A DNA stretch of 64,000 nt, taken from positions 17,884 to 81,883 of the forward strand of contig JAZRTT010000031.1 in NCBI GenBank assembly GCA_045652125.1. The letters run 5' to 3'. The notes beneath the pieces are model-generated. The model was given only the letters and a program-made list of their open reading frames with translations, was not told the DNA's origin and ran no database searches. Position 1 is the stretch's first letter, and each line of letters begins with the position of its first letter. Below, piece by piece: positions 40,910 to 49,598 of this stretch. The translations under genes and the position numbers were made by a program. The DNA comes from Avoscillospira sp045652125 (GTDB lineage Bacteria; Bacillota; Clostridia; Oscillospirales; Oscillospiraceae).

Positions 40910-43009
40910 TTATGCATAGAACAGAAGATCGTAGTAGTTGGGGAAAGGCCAGTAGTCGGCAGCTACAAGTGTCTCCAGATGGTCAATGGTAGCCCGGAGT
41001 TTTGTCATACCGGTAAAGACCACATCATGATAATACTGCAGCAGGGCTTCGTGGCTCACATCTGCAGGGACAGTATTGATAGCTGTTTTCAGTGCTGTGA
41101 CCTGCTCCAACAAGTCGTTGTTCAAATGGCTGATGCTTTCGGCAAGGGCTTCTTCCACCCGGCAGGTAACACCCGGCAGCGCATCCCGTTTTCGGAGAAT
41201 GGTTCGGCACAACTGCCCTGCATACTGGCTGGCAGCGTGAAGAATGTGCCGCTGCACCATGTCTATCATGGTCTGAGCTTCAATTTGGATGACTTTGCAG
41301 TAGTTCTCCATATGGATCTCGCTGCGGGCCATCATTTCTCCTTGGGTGAAGATCCCGTGGCGGGTCATAAGGTCAATATTTTTTGGAAGGGTAAAAGTGA
41401 CCAGCGCCTCAGCGGAATTTTTCAGATTCTTCAGACCGCGGGCCTCGGCTTCCGCGATCCATGCTTCATCGTAACCGTTTCCTTCAAAGATAATATGCTT
41501 GTGTTCCGTCAGTACCCGGCGGATCAGCCGTTGGAGGTCTTTCTGGAAATTCTCGGAGGCTTCCAGCTCATCGGCGAACTGTCGGAGTTCTTCGGCCATT
41601 ATGGCGTTGAGGACGGTATTGGAATCGGAAATCGACTGGCTGGCACCGGGCATACGAAGTTCGAACTTGTTGCCGGTAAAGGCCAGAGGAGAGGTACGGT
41701 TTCGGTCGGTGGTATCCTGGGGGATATGGGGCAGAACGTCTACGCCGATCTGGAGGGACTGTTTACCCAGTTCCACATAGTCTGTACCCTCGGTGATGCT
41801 GTCAATAATGGCACACAGTTCCGTGCCCAAAAAAATAGATATGATGGCCGGTGGTGCTTCCTGTGCGCCCAGACGATGGTCATTTCCGGCAGAAGTGACC
41901 GTACAGCGCAGTAATTCCTGATATTCGTCCACACCCTTGAGAAAGGCGGCCAAAAACAGCAAAAACTGGGCATTCTGGCTGGGGGTTTTTCCGGGTGCAA
42001 AGAGGTTTTTTCCGGTATCGGTGCCAAGGGACCAGTTGTTGTGTTTGCCGGAACCGTTGACGCCTGCAAAGGGCTTTTCATGGAGCAGACACACCAGCCC
42101 ATGGCGGTCTGCTACCTTTTTCATAGTTTCCATGGTCAACTGATTGTGGTCACAGGCGGTATTTGCATCGGAGTAGACGGGAGCCATTTCGTGCTGTGCC
42201 GGGGCGACTTCGTTGTGCTTGGTTTTGGACAGAACGCCCAGCTTCCACAGCTCTTCGTCCAGATCCTTCATATAGGCAGCAACTCTGGGCTTGATCGCAC
42301 CGAAATAGTGGTCGTCCAATTCCTGACCCTTAGGAGGCTTGGCTCCGAACAGAGTACGGCCGCACAGCCGCAGGTCTTCCCGCTTCAGATACAGCTCCTT
42401 GTCCAGAAGAAAATATTCCTGCTCAGCACCTACATGAGGCGTGACTTTGCAGGTTTCCTTATCGCCAAAAAGCCGCAGAACGCGAAGCGCCTGCTTGTTT
42501 ACGGCTTCCATGGAGCGGAGCAGAGGCGTTTTCTTGTCCAGAGCTTCACCGGACCAGGAACACATGACGGTGGGAATGCACAAGCTTCCATCTTTGATAA
42601 AGGCAAAAGAGGTAGGATCCCATGCAGTATAGCCTCTGGCTTCAAAGGTGGCACGCAGACCGCCGGAGGGGAAAGAAGATGCATCGGCTTCGCCGCGGAC
42701 CAGATTTTTCCCGCTGAATTCCATCAAAATTTTGCCGGGCCCTGCAGGGGACAAAAAACTGTCGTGTTTTTCGGCAGTAAAGCCGGTCATGGGCTGAAAC
42801 CAATGGGTGTAGTGCGTGGCACCGTGCTCCATCGCCCATGCCTTCATACCGTCGGCAATGGCATTGGCTGTTGCCAATCGCAGATGAGTACCGTCCTGCA
42901 GGCATTGCTTCCACGCGGCCAGCGCTTCGGCGGTCACATACTTGGACATAGCAGCTTCGTGAAAAACCAGAGAGCCGAATAATTCCGGGATTCGCTCTTG
43001 TTCTGTCAT
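40910..43009 (-). CDS. glnA: Type III glutamine synthetase
   Basis: The 699-residue ATP-dependent enzyme makes glutamine from glutamate and ammonia. GSIII is recognised by its size and by VNGSGKHNNWSLGTDTGKNL, AGNDHRLGAQEAPPAII and the opening FGSLVFHEAAM. Type III forms are common in Bacteroides, cyanobacteria and gut Clostridia. The ATG at 43009 follows GGGAGG; an in-frame start at 43024 is less well placed. It is a single-gene unit with a promoter at 43050-43078. Confidence 0.95.
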   Translation of the reverse strand: MTEQERIPELFGSLVFHEAAMSKYVTAEALAAWKQCLQDGTHLRLATANAIADGMKAWAMEHGATHYTHWFQPMTGFTAEKHDSFLSPAGPGKILMEFSGKNLVRGEADASSFPSGGLRATFEARGYTAWDPTSFAFIKDGSLCIPTVMCSWSGEALDKKTPLLRSMEAVNKQALRVLRLFGDKETCKVTPHVGAEQEYFLLDKELYLKREDLRLCGRTLFGAKPPKGQELDDHYFGAIKPRVAAYMKDLDEELWKLGVLSKTKHNEVAPAQHEMAPVYSDANTACDHNQLTMETMKKVADRHGLVCLLHEKPFAGVNGSGKHNNWSLGTDTGKNLFAPGKTPSQNAQFLLFLAAFLKGVDEYQELLRCTVTSAGNDHRLGAQEAPPAIISIFLGTELCAIIDSITEGTDYVELGKQSLQIGVDVLPHIPQDTTDRNRTSPLAFTGNKFELRMPGASQSISDSNTVLNAIMAEELRQFADELEASENFQKDLQRLIRRVLTEHKHIIFEGNGYDEAWIAEAEARGLKNLKNSAEALVTFTLPKNIDLMTRHGIFTQGEMMARSEIHMENYCKVIQIEAQTMIDMVQRHILHAASQYAGQLCRTILRKRDALPGVTCRVEEALAESISHLNNDLLEQVTALKTAINTVPADVSHEALLQYYHDVVFTGMTKLRATIDHLETLVAADYWPFPNYYDLLFYA

Positions 43010-43049
43010 ATTGAAACCTCCCATGGGGTAAAATGCAAAAGTTTCTTAT

Positions 43050-43078
43050 ATTTTAGTCTGCACAGAAGATAAAGTCAA
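43050..43078 (-). promoter_or_regulatory. glnA promoter
   Basis: On minus TTGACT (43078-43073) and TAAAAT (43055-43050) are 17 bases apart. It is divergent from the HD-gene promoter, with the two -35 boxes 18 bases apart. Confidence 0.7.
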
Positions 43079-43096
43079 CGGCAAATCACGCATACC

Positions 43097-43125
43097 TTGA
43101 CTTTGCGGAAAAATTCAAATAAACT
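43097..43125 (+). promoter_or_regulatory. Promoter of the HD-protein/lrgAB unit
   Basis: TTGACT (43097-43102) and TAAACT (43120-43125) are 17 bases apart, 22 bases before the HD-protein ATG. Confidence 0.7.
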
Positions 43126-43147
43126 AAACACAGCAGGAGGGGGTCGT

Positions 43148-43807
43148 ATGATTACATTTGAACAACTAAAGCACAACGAAGAAATTCGAACGTATATCAA
43201 AATGGCGGATCAGTCTTTGGCGGCATTGGGATTTACAGAGCATAGCTTTGCCCATGTGACCAAGGTGGCCGAGACGGCAGGATATATTCTGGAAACTACC
43301 GGGCACTCCTCCCATGAAGTGGAACTGGTGAAAATTGCCGGGTTTCTTCATGACATCGGTAATCTGGTCAATCGCACAGATCACTCGCAATCCGGGGCGG
43401 TTATGGCATTTCAGTTGCTTCATGATATGGATATCTCTCCGCAGGATCTGGCTACGGTCGTCACGGCCATCGGCAACCATGACGAGGGAACGGGTGTCCC
43501 GGTGGACGACCTTTCCGCGGCACTGATTTTGGCAGATAAATCCGATGTCCGCCGCACCCGTGTCCGCAATCAGGATAAGACCACCTTTGATATTCACGAC
43601 CGTGTAAACTACTCTGTCAAGCAGGCTGTCTTAAAGATCAATGAGGACAAGACCAATATCAAACTGAAAATGCATATTGACACCAAATACGGATCCATCA
43701 TGGATTATTTTGAAATTTTTCTGACCCGAATGAACCTGTGCCGGAGAGCGGCCCGGAAATTGGGGCTGGAATTCAAACTGATCATCAACGAGCAGATAGT
43801 GTTGTAA
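43148..43807 (+). CDS. HD-domain phosphohydrolase-like protein
   Basis: The 219-residue protein has the HD metal site: HSFAHVTKVAETAGYIL, then FLHDIGNLVNRTDHSQSG and later ALILADKSDVRRTR. HD proteins hydrolyse phosphoesters; the substrate (nucleotide or signalling molecule) is unknown. GGAGG lies before the ATG. It is followed after 29 bases by lrgA, so the three genes may form one transcript. Confidence 0.85.
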   Translation: MITFEQLKHNEEIRTYIKMADQSLAALGFTEHSFAHVTKVAETAGYILETTGHSSHEVELVKIAGFLHDIGNLVNRTDHSQSGAVMAFQLLHDMDISPQDLATVVTAIGNHDEGTGVPVDDLSAALILADKSDVRRTRVRNQDKTTFDIHDRVNYSVKQAVLKINEDKTNIKLKMHIDTKYGSIMDYFEIFLTRMNLCRRAARKLGLEFKLIINEQIVL

Positions 43808-43836
43808 AAAGAAAAAGAAAGAAGTGTGGCTTCACA

Positions 43837-44202
43837 ATGTCGATTCTTGCCCAGATCGGTGTGATCTTTGGCGTGTTTTTGGCGGCAGAGGGGATCTCTG
43901 CTGTATTGCCTTTTGCCTTTTCCGAGGCTGTCATCGGCATGATCCTGTTTCTGATCCTGCTGTTTTCCCGTATTTTAAGACCAAGCCGGCTAAAGCAGAC
44001 TTCTGATTTTCTGCTGGGGAACATGGCTTTGTTTCTTGTTCCTGTGACTGTGAGTGTGATGAAGTATATAGCGGTGCTGCTGGAAAATCTTTGGGTCATA
44101 CTATTGATCAGTATTGTGACCACACCTTTGGTATATTTTGTCACCGGGCAGGTCGTGCAGCTGACCATGAAAATCATGAAAAAGGGAGGGGAAATGCCGT
44201 AA
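43837..44202 (+). CDS. lrgA: CidA/LrgA-family membrane protein
   Basis: The 121-residue protein has four hydrophobic segments and FSEAVIGMILFLILLFSR, the family's amphipathic signature. LrgA is a holin-like protein that modulates murein hydrolases and pyruvate or redox responses in Gram-positives. The ribosome site is weak. Its stop and the lrgB ATG share one base (TAATG). Confidence 0.88.
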   Translation: MSILAQIGVIFGVFLAAEGISAVLPFAFSEAVIGMILFLILLFSRILRPSRLKQTSDFLLGNMALFLVPVTVSVMKYIAVLLENLWVILLISIVTTPLVYFVTGQVVQLTMKIMKKGGEMP

Positions 44203-44885
44203 TGGAAGAACTTCTCCAATCCCCCTTTTTTGGTATGAGCCTGACTGTCGCTGCCTTTCTTCTGGGATGCTTCATCCAGAAAAAAACCGGCTGGCTTCTG
44301 GCCAATCCCATGGTCATAGCATCTGCTGCGATTATCGCTCTTTTGCTGCTGTTGGATATTCCATATGAATATTACGAACAGGGGACGGACCTGTTTCATC
44401 TGATGCTGGGACCGGTCACTGCCTTGCTGGCGCTGGGAATCTATAACCAAAGGGGCGTTCTGAAAGCATACTTTGCTCCCGTTTTGGCCGGCTGTTTCGC
44501 CGGAAGTTTGACCAGCATTTTGTCTGTACTGGGGCTTTGCCGGCTTTTTGGGCTGGATCAGGCGGTCACGGCGGCACTCATGCCCAAAAGCTGTACCACA
44601 CCCATTGCCCTGAGCATTGCCGAAAGCCGGGGTGGCCTTGCTGCCATTGCATCCTTTGCTGTGGTGGTCACGGGCATCACCGGGGCCCTGTGTTCCCCAT
44701 TGTTTGCCAAATGGTTCGGTATCAAAGACCCTGTGGCACAGGGTCTTGCCACGGGAGCCTGCAGCCATGCCCTCGGTACGACCCGTGCCAGAGAGATGGG
44801 AGAATTGCAGGGCGCCATAAGTTCTATTGCCATCGGCGTGTGCGGCCTGTTTTCTGTGATTTTAAACCTGTTTATTCCCATGTAA
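44202..44885 (+). CDS. lrgB: LrgB-family membrane protein
   Basis: The 227-residue protein has about six hydrophobic segments and family motifs ALMPKSCTTPIAL, GIYNQRGVLKAYF and ATGACSHALGTTRAREMGELQG. It works with LrgA. AAGGGAGGGG precedes the ATG. A bidirectional terminator at 44888-44922 ends the unit. Confidence 0.9.
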   Translation: MEELLQSPFFGMSLTVAAFLLGCFIQKKTGWLLANPMVIASAAIIALLLLLDIPYEYYEQGTDLFHLMLGPVTALLALGIYNQRGVLKAYFAPVLAGCFAGSLTSILSVLGLCRLFGLDQAVTAALMPKSCTTPIALSIAESRGGLAAIASFAVVVTGITGALCSPLFAKWFGIKDPVAQGLATGACSHALGTTRAREMGELQGAISSIAIGVCGLFSVILNLFIPM

Positions 44886-44887
44886 AG

Positions 44888-44926
44888 CTGAGGGACACCT
44901 TCCGTAAGAAGGTGTCCCTCAGTTTT
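44888..44926. terminator. Terminator between lrgB and the DUF4097 gene
   Basis: CTGAGGGACACCTTC (44888-44902) pairs perfectly with its inverse (44908-44922), followed by TTTT. It serves both converging units. Confidence 0.88.
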
Positions 44927-45887
44927 ATGGAGTGCGGAACGCAATATCACCGGAGGATGTGGTGATCTCACACCTTCCGCCGGATATGGTCTTTGGCACG
45001 CTGACATCCCCGGTATCGGTTTGTGTCAGAAACACCTTCCCGGTCAGCAGGGTGCCGGAGACATCTCCGGAATCGGTTTTGATGAAGATCTGGGAAGCAT
45101 CGCTGCCGTCCAACTGCACATCGCCGGTGCTGCTTTCTGCAAACAGGCTGCCGGCCGCCACAGTATTGGTCAGGGTGATCTCTCCCGTGTTGCTTTCAGC
45201 AAACAGGAGTCCGCAGGACACATCCTTCAGGGTGATCTCTCCCGTGTCTGTTTGGATGTCTATGTCGTGCTCGGCCGTTACGGTATTTACGGCAATATCG
45301 CCGCTGGATGCGGCAAGGGTTACCCTGCCCGCTTTTGAGGTGTTTACCCGGATGTCGCCTGTCTGCAGGGAAATCTCCATGCCGCCGGAGACGGAGGCAA
45401 AACAGTCCACATCGGATGTTGTGCCGTGGATCTCCAGCGTTTCAAATGCAAAGTCCTTTGGAACGACCACATCTCCGGTGGCGGTTTCTATGAACAGGGA
45501 AGTGTAAGTATCCCGGGGCAGAGAAAGGGTCAGCTTCGGTGATTTCGTAAAAATTCCTATGTGTTCGTACCAGTTCCGGGTATCTTCCACCTGAATCAAC
45601 AGGGTGCCGTTTTCCACGGCGGCAGTATGCTGCATCTGTTCAGGCACATAACAAAGAATGCGGCAGGTCTCATCTTCGGCAGGGACAAATCCAATATCTG
45701 TGATATCTGAAAAAATGCTGATCTTGTCAAATTCGCCGGACACATCATGCGTGTCGGTGCGGTAAGAAGCCGTATTCAGTTTGGTAAAATCCCAGCCAAA
45801 GACGGACATAGTGGCTGCAAAAAGAGCCAAACCAAGAAGAACGAGTGCCAAGCCGGCCAGAAGCCATTTTATTTCCGTTTTGCTCAT
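44925..45887 (-). CDS. DUF4097-family beta-repeat protein
   Basis: The 320-residue protein has one N-terminal membrane segment (WLLAGLALVLLGLALFAAT) and then a long run of short beta-strand repeats built around SGDI, TGDV and TGEI (for example ASSGDIAVNT, TDTGEITLK, SSTGDVQLD). Such repeats form a right-handed solenoid. It is the last gene of padR-DUF1700-DUF4097, a widespread Firmicutes set thought to respond to envelope stress. Its exact target is not known. Confidence 0.9.
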   Translation of the reverse strand: MSKTEIKWLLAGLALVLLGLALFAATMSVFGWDFTKLNTASYRTDTHDVSGEFDKISIFSDITDIGFVPAEDETCRILCYVPEQMQHTAAVENGTLLIQVEDTRNWYEHIGIFTKSPKLTLSLPRDTYTSLFIETATGDVVVPKDFAFETLEIHGTTSDVDCFASVSGGMEISLQTGDIRVNTSKAGRVTLAASSGDIAVNTVTAEHDIDIQTDTGEITLKDVSCGLLFAESNTGEITLTNTVAAGSLFAESSTGDVQLDGSDASQIFIKTDSGDVSGTLLTGKVFLTQTDTGDVSVPKTISGGRCEITTSSGDIAFRTP

Positions 45888-45890
45888 GGA

Positions 45891-46487
45891 TTACACGTCC
45901 TTTCCCACAAACAAAGATTTGACGGCCAGCCCCGCTTTTCTTGTCAGCAGGAACATTCCTGCGGTAGCTGCCTTACACCCGAAGAACAGAAGAATGGCCA
46001 AGCCGGCACAGCAGATACCGGCACTGAGGGTAACGGTTCCTGTCGGTCCATTGCCTCCGAGGGCAAGTATGACGGCCAAAACCATACTGCCCAAGGTGCA
46101 GGCAGCGAAGGCTGCATCGACGGACCAAAATGCGGCCAGAACGGACCATAGGACAAGGGAAACGGCCAACAGGACGGAAAAGGCAGCGAGCAAAAGGGGG
46201 ACCCACAGGGGGGAACCCAATACAAGCAGTACGATCTCCCATGCTCTCATGGCCCGGTGTGTCCGAACCGTTTCTTTGACCAGCTTTGTCAGGGGCGTTT
46301 CTGCCAGAATCTGGGAAACAACGGCGGATACCGGACCGATCTCACACAGCGCTTGTGCTTCTGACAGACCTTCTTCCATACGGTCTTGAATCATTTCGCT
46401 GTAAAATGCCACCCGGTCTGCCCGGTCCTCCTGAGGCAGGCCGGTCAGGCTATGCTCCAATTGCATCAGAAATTCCTGTTTATTCAT
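45891..46487 (-). CDS. DUF1700-domain membrane protein
   Basis: The 198-residue protein begins MNKQEFLMQLEHSLTGLPQEDRADRVAFYSEMI, the DUF1700 start, and has hydrophobic segments after residue 80. It is encoded between padR (8-base overlap) and the DUF4097 gene. DUF1700 proteins resemble membrane-bound regulators of PadR-type operons; direct function is unproven. Confidence 0.88.
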   Translation of the reverse strand: MNKQEFLMQLEHSLTGLPQEDRADRVAFYSEMIQDRMEEGLSEAQALCEIGPVSAVVSQILAETPLTKLVKETVRTHRAMRAWEIVLLVLGSPLWVPLLLAAFSVLLAVSLVLWSVLAAFWSVDAAFAACTLGSMVLAVILALGGNGPTGTVTLSAGICCAGLAILLFFGCKAATAGMFLLTRKAGLAVKSLFVGKDV

Positions 46488-46800
46488 TGGTACGTTCCTC
46501 CCTGGTCACAAACCGGTATATGGACAGAATCTCCTGCCAGTCGTCTTGGAATGCCGCAATGCGGTCCAGACCGGCATCGGTGATCCGGTAGTATTTTCTC
46601 AGCCGCCCGTCGTGTTCTGCGGAACGGACAGTCAGCATATTCGCTGCCTCCAGACGTTTCAGAATGGTATACAGGGTCGATTCGGAAAGAACAAGATACG
46701 GCTTCATGTCTTTAATGATCTGATATCCGTAGGAATCTTTGTTTCTGATGGCTGCCAGCACGCATACATCCAAAAGGCCGCGTTTCAATTGCATATCCAT
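46480..46800 (-). CDS. PadR-family transcriptional regulator
   Basis: The 106-residue protein has the PadR winged helix (LKRGLLDVCVLAAIRNKDSYGYQIIKDM, STLYTILKRLEAANMLT, GRLRKYYRITDAGL). It is expected to repress its own operon, and its promoter has a palindrome over the -10 box. GGGAGG precedes the ATG. Confidence 0.93.
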   Translation of the reverse strand: MDMQLKRGLLDVCVLAAIRNKDSYGYQIIKDMKPYLVLSESTLYTILKRLEAANMLTVRSAEHDGRLRKYYRITDAGLDRIAAFQDDWQEILSIYRFVTREERTNE

Positions 46801-46811
46801 ATAATACCTCC

Positions 46812-46853
46812 CTTCGCATAATACATTATAACACGAAGTATTGTCCCTGTCAA
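46812..46853 (-). promoter_or_regulatory. padR promoter with near-palindromic operator
   Basis: On minus TTGACA (46853-46848) and TATAAT (46830-46825) are 17 bases apart. CTTCG and CGAAG (46838-46834 and 46816-46812) plus ATAAT/ATTAT inside form an imperfect palindrome centred just past the -10 box, a likely PadR site. Confidence 0.7.
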
Positions 46854-46896
46854 GAACCCGTCTGCGGCTCCGGTGCGGGGTTCCGGATACAAATAA

Positions 46897-46924
46897 AAGA
46901 GGGCAGTCGATAAACTGCCCTCTT
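46897..46924 (-). terminator. Terminator after the Gfo/Idh/MocA gene
   Basis: On minus AAGAGGGCAGT (46924-46914) pairs with ACTGCCCTCTT (46907-46897) around TTATCG and is followed by TTATTTG. Confidence 0.85.
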
Positions 46925-46945
46925 GCGGTAAAAACTGTGTTAAGA

Positions 46946-47992
46946 TCAAACCTTCACGATGCAGGCATCGTCGTTGGAGCGGTAGGCTGCTTCCATGACC
47001 CTTTGCACCTGAACAGCATCGGAGGCGGGAATTTCCAAAGATGCACCGGTGAGAATGGAGTTGGAGAAACTTTCCACTTCGCGGGCATACATATTGCCGA
47101 ATTCCACTTCGATTTTCTCTCTTGCGCCGTCCTTCTTGTCCTGCTGGGCATTGTAGCCGCCCTGCTCGCCAAGGAACATGGCATTCAGCGTGCCGCCGTC
47201 CACCTGACCGATGACGGTGTCACCAAGGAGACGGCCCTGATCGCCAAAGATCTCGATGCGCCACTTGGCGGCATCATCGGGAATGTTGAAGTTGGACTGA
47301 ACCACACATTGGGCGCCGTTTTCCAGACGCATCATGACGGTGGAGGAGTCTTCCACTTCATACTTAAAGGACAGGGTATCGTGGAATGCGGCCACGTCCT
47401 TGGCTTTGGAGCCCAGAATGTACTGCAACAGGTCGATGCAGTGGACACCCATATCCATCATGGCACCGCCGCCGCCGTTTTTCTTGCTCTGACGCCAGTT
47501 GCCGGGCATATCGGGATACCAGCAGGTAAACTGGGCGTAGGCAGAAACAGGTTTACCGATCTTGCCGTCAGCCACAGCTTTTTTCATAGCCTGTACATAA
47601 GACCCGAACCGCATCATGAGGCCGGCGGCGATCTTGACGCCTTTGCTCTGGCAGTACTCAATGACCTTCTGACCTTCTTCGGAGGTCATGGCCAGAGGCT
47701 TTTCAATAAGGATGTGCTTACCGGCATCGGCAGCGGCCATGGCCTGCTTTGCGTGCAGGAATACGGGCGTGGCAATATAAACGGCATCGATTTCGGGATC
47801 TGCCAGCAGGTCGGCTTCGTTGTCGTAAGCCTTTTTGCAGCCCCACTTGGCGCGGCATTTTTCTGCCAGCTCCATATTGATTTCCATAACGGCAACTAAC
47901 TCGGCATTGTCACACAGCATCATGCCGGGAATGGTGCGGCGATCGGCGATGCCTCCGGCACCAATAACGCCCCAACGAACTTTCTTGTTCAT
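46946..47992 (-). CDS. Gfo/Idh/MocA-family oxidoreductase
   Basis: The 348-residue protein has the Rossmann start VRWGVIGAGGIADRRTIPGM, the EKP-type motif ILIEKPLAMTSEEG and MMDMGVHCIDLLQYILG, with the catalytic Asp/His of the family. It likely oxidises or reduces a sugar or sugar-derived substrate with NAD(P). The ATG at 47992 lies ten bases after the PIG-L gene; a longer frame upstream is rejected because it would overlap that gene. Confidence 0.88.
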   Translation of the reverse strand: MNKKVRWGVIGAGGIADRRTIPGMMLCDNAELVAVMEINMELAEKCRAKWGCKKAYDNEADLLADPEIDAVYIATPVFLHAKQAMAAADAGKHILIEKPLAMTSEEGQKVIEYCQSKGVKIAAGLMMRFGSYVQAMKKAVADGKIGKPVSAYAQFTCWYPDMPGNWRQSKKNGGGGAMMDMGVHCIDLLQYILGSKAKDVAAFHDTLSFKYEVEDSSTVMMRLENGAQCVVQSNFNIPDDAAKWRIEIFGDQGRLLGDTVIGQVDGGTLNAMFLGEQGGYNAQQDKKDGAREKIEVEFGNMYAREVESFSNSILTGASLEIPASDAVQVQRVMEAAYRSNDDACIVKV

Positions 47993-48002
47993 ATGTTCTT
48001 CC

Positions 48003-48713
48003 TCAATCAGGCAGCAGATTACGGGTGCTGTATCTGGGATAGACGTTGTAAGGCCGGAAGCCTTCGGCATAGGGGACACCGCATTGATAGCCCCGGTACT
48101 TGGAGCAGGTGCGGACCATATCGGCAAAGTCAATGTTGTCGTGCTCCCGCATCCACTTCAGCTGAGATTCATGGCATTCCAGCGCCTGCAGCTTGATATC
48201 GATTTGGTTGGTGATATCCACATAGTGGGTGGGCTGGAAGTTGACGCCGGCCAGCGTATCCATGAAGAATACAGGAACGAAGCTGGAAAAAGGCTCATAT
48301 TTTCTGGGACGGTGGCTCAGACCGGAGCAGAAGCTGCCGTTGGTGGCAATGCGGCTGGTTTCTGTGTGGTCGATCATATAGTCGTCATCGTTATGGGTGA
48401 TGATAACATCGGGGCGGACAAAACGGACGATATCGGCCATGGCATCCATGACTTCCGGATCGTGGCTGTTGATCTGCATATCGAGGACATTGAGGTTAAA
48501 AACTTCTTTGGCACCGATGATCTTGCCTGCATTTTCTGCCTCGATGGTTCGTATGGCAGCCAGAGGATCAGGCTCAATGATCACATGACCCAGATCGCCG
48601 CTTGCCACATGGCACAGATAGACCTCAGCGCCCTGTTCCACATATTTACGCATGGTACCGCCGCAGGCGATCTCCAGATCGTCGGGATGGCAGCCAACAC
48701 CTAACACTCTCAT
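48003..48713 (-). CDS. PIG-L/LmbE-family deacetylase
   Basis: The 236-residue protein has the metal-binding signatures GVGCHPDDLEIACGGT and THNDDDYMIDHTETSR, with a C-terminal HYVDITNQ. PIG-L enzymes remove acetyl groups from GlcNAc-containing compounds or related thiol-precursor sugars. It is co-transcribed with the oxidoreductase downstream. Both face away from the CBM9-like and NagB-like genes on the other strand, which suggests a shared substrate. Confidence 0.87.
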   Translation of the reverse strand: MRVLGVGCHPDDLEIACGGTMRKYVEQGAEVYLCHVASGDLGHVIIEPDPLAAIRTIEAENAGKIIGAKEVFNLNVLDMQINSHDPEVMDAMADIVRFVRPDVIITHNDDDYMIDHTETSRIATNGSFCSGLSHRPRKYEPFSSFVPVFFMDTLAGVNFQPTHYVDITNQIDIKLQALECHESQLKWMREHDNIDFADMVRTCSKYRGYQCGVPYAEGFRPYNVYPRYSTRNLLPD

Positions 48714-48872
48714 GTTCCATATCTCCTTTGTATATTTGTATTTGTTTTCCGGAGGATCATATTTACAAATCTGGAAATTGACTGTATACTAAGCCATTAT
48801 ACACCATTTTTTTCTCTTGCGAAAGACCTTTTTCAAAGAAAATTATGGAGCAGACGGAAAAGAGGAAAGGTT

Positions 48873-49475
48873 ATGAAGCAATATACCATCGTGTCTGTTT
48901 GCGGGAAACCGCATTGGGAGGAAATCCCCACTTTGCAGGTGGATATCCACAACTGGCGCCCGAAGGTGGATATCGCCGCCGAGGCACAGATCTGCTACGA
49001 TTCAATGGGGCTTTATCTGCATATGCGTTCTTGGGAAAAGAATGTCCGGGCAGAGGTGACAGATCCCTTGGGGGCTGTCTGTGATGACAGCTGTATGGAG
49101 TTTTTCTTCCAGCCCAACGAGAAAGATCCCCGGTATTTTAATTTTGAAATGAATCCCACGGGTGTTTCCTATGTGGGGCTTTGTTATGACCGGGACCGGA
49201 GCTGCCGTTTGGCGCCGGATTACAGGGAAGATATTTTTCAAAAAAAGATCAACCGGCTGCCGGATGGCTGGGAGATTTTCTTTACCATTCCCGTTTCCTT
49301 TATCCGGGTGTTTTTTCCGGATTTTGAGCTGAAGCCGGGGCTCAGCCTCTATGGAAACTGCTTTAAGTGCGGCGACCTGACAGAACAGGTACATTATTTG
49401 TCGTGGAGTCCCTGCCGGTATCCGGAAGAAGATTTTCACCAGACCCGAAACTTCGGACATATGGTGCTGGGATGA
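48873..49475 (+). CDS. CBM9-like (DOMON-related) protein
   Basis: The 200-residue protein has no signal peptide and resembles the carbohydrate-binding family 9 fold: AEAQICYDSMGLYLHMRSWE, DDSCMEFFFQP, YFNFEMNPTGVSYVGLCYD and LYGNCFKCGD. A sugar-binding role is inferred from the fold only. The catalytic part that often accompanies CBM9 modules is absent. AGAGGAAAGG precedes the ATG. It lies next to sugar-related genes. Confidence 0.7.
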   Translation: MKQYTIVSVCGKPHWEEIPTLQVDIHNWRPKVDIAAEAQICYDSMGLYLHMRSWEKNVRAEVTDPLGAVCDDSCMEFFFQPNEKDPRYFNFEMNPTGVSYVGLCYDRDRSCRLAPDYREDIFQKKINRLPDGWEIFFTIPVSFIRVFFPDFELKPGLSLYGNCFKCGDLTEQVHYLSWSPCRYPEEDFHQTRNFGHMVLG

Positions 49476-49507
49476 GTTTCCGGCAGCCCCCAAACATGGA
49501 AAAGTGT

Positions 49508-49536
49508 TTGACAGGGGTGGGGGGATGTGCTATTGT
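49508..49536 (+). promoter_or_regulatory. Promoter of the NagB-like gene
   Basis: TTGACA (49508-49513) and TATTGT (49531-49536) are 17 bases apart, 62 bases before the gene start. Confidence 0.65.
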
Positions 49537-49598
49537 CTACATGGAATGTATTTTGAGACGGATCGGCGGTTCGTCTGTATATTAAGGAGGTTTTACAT

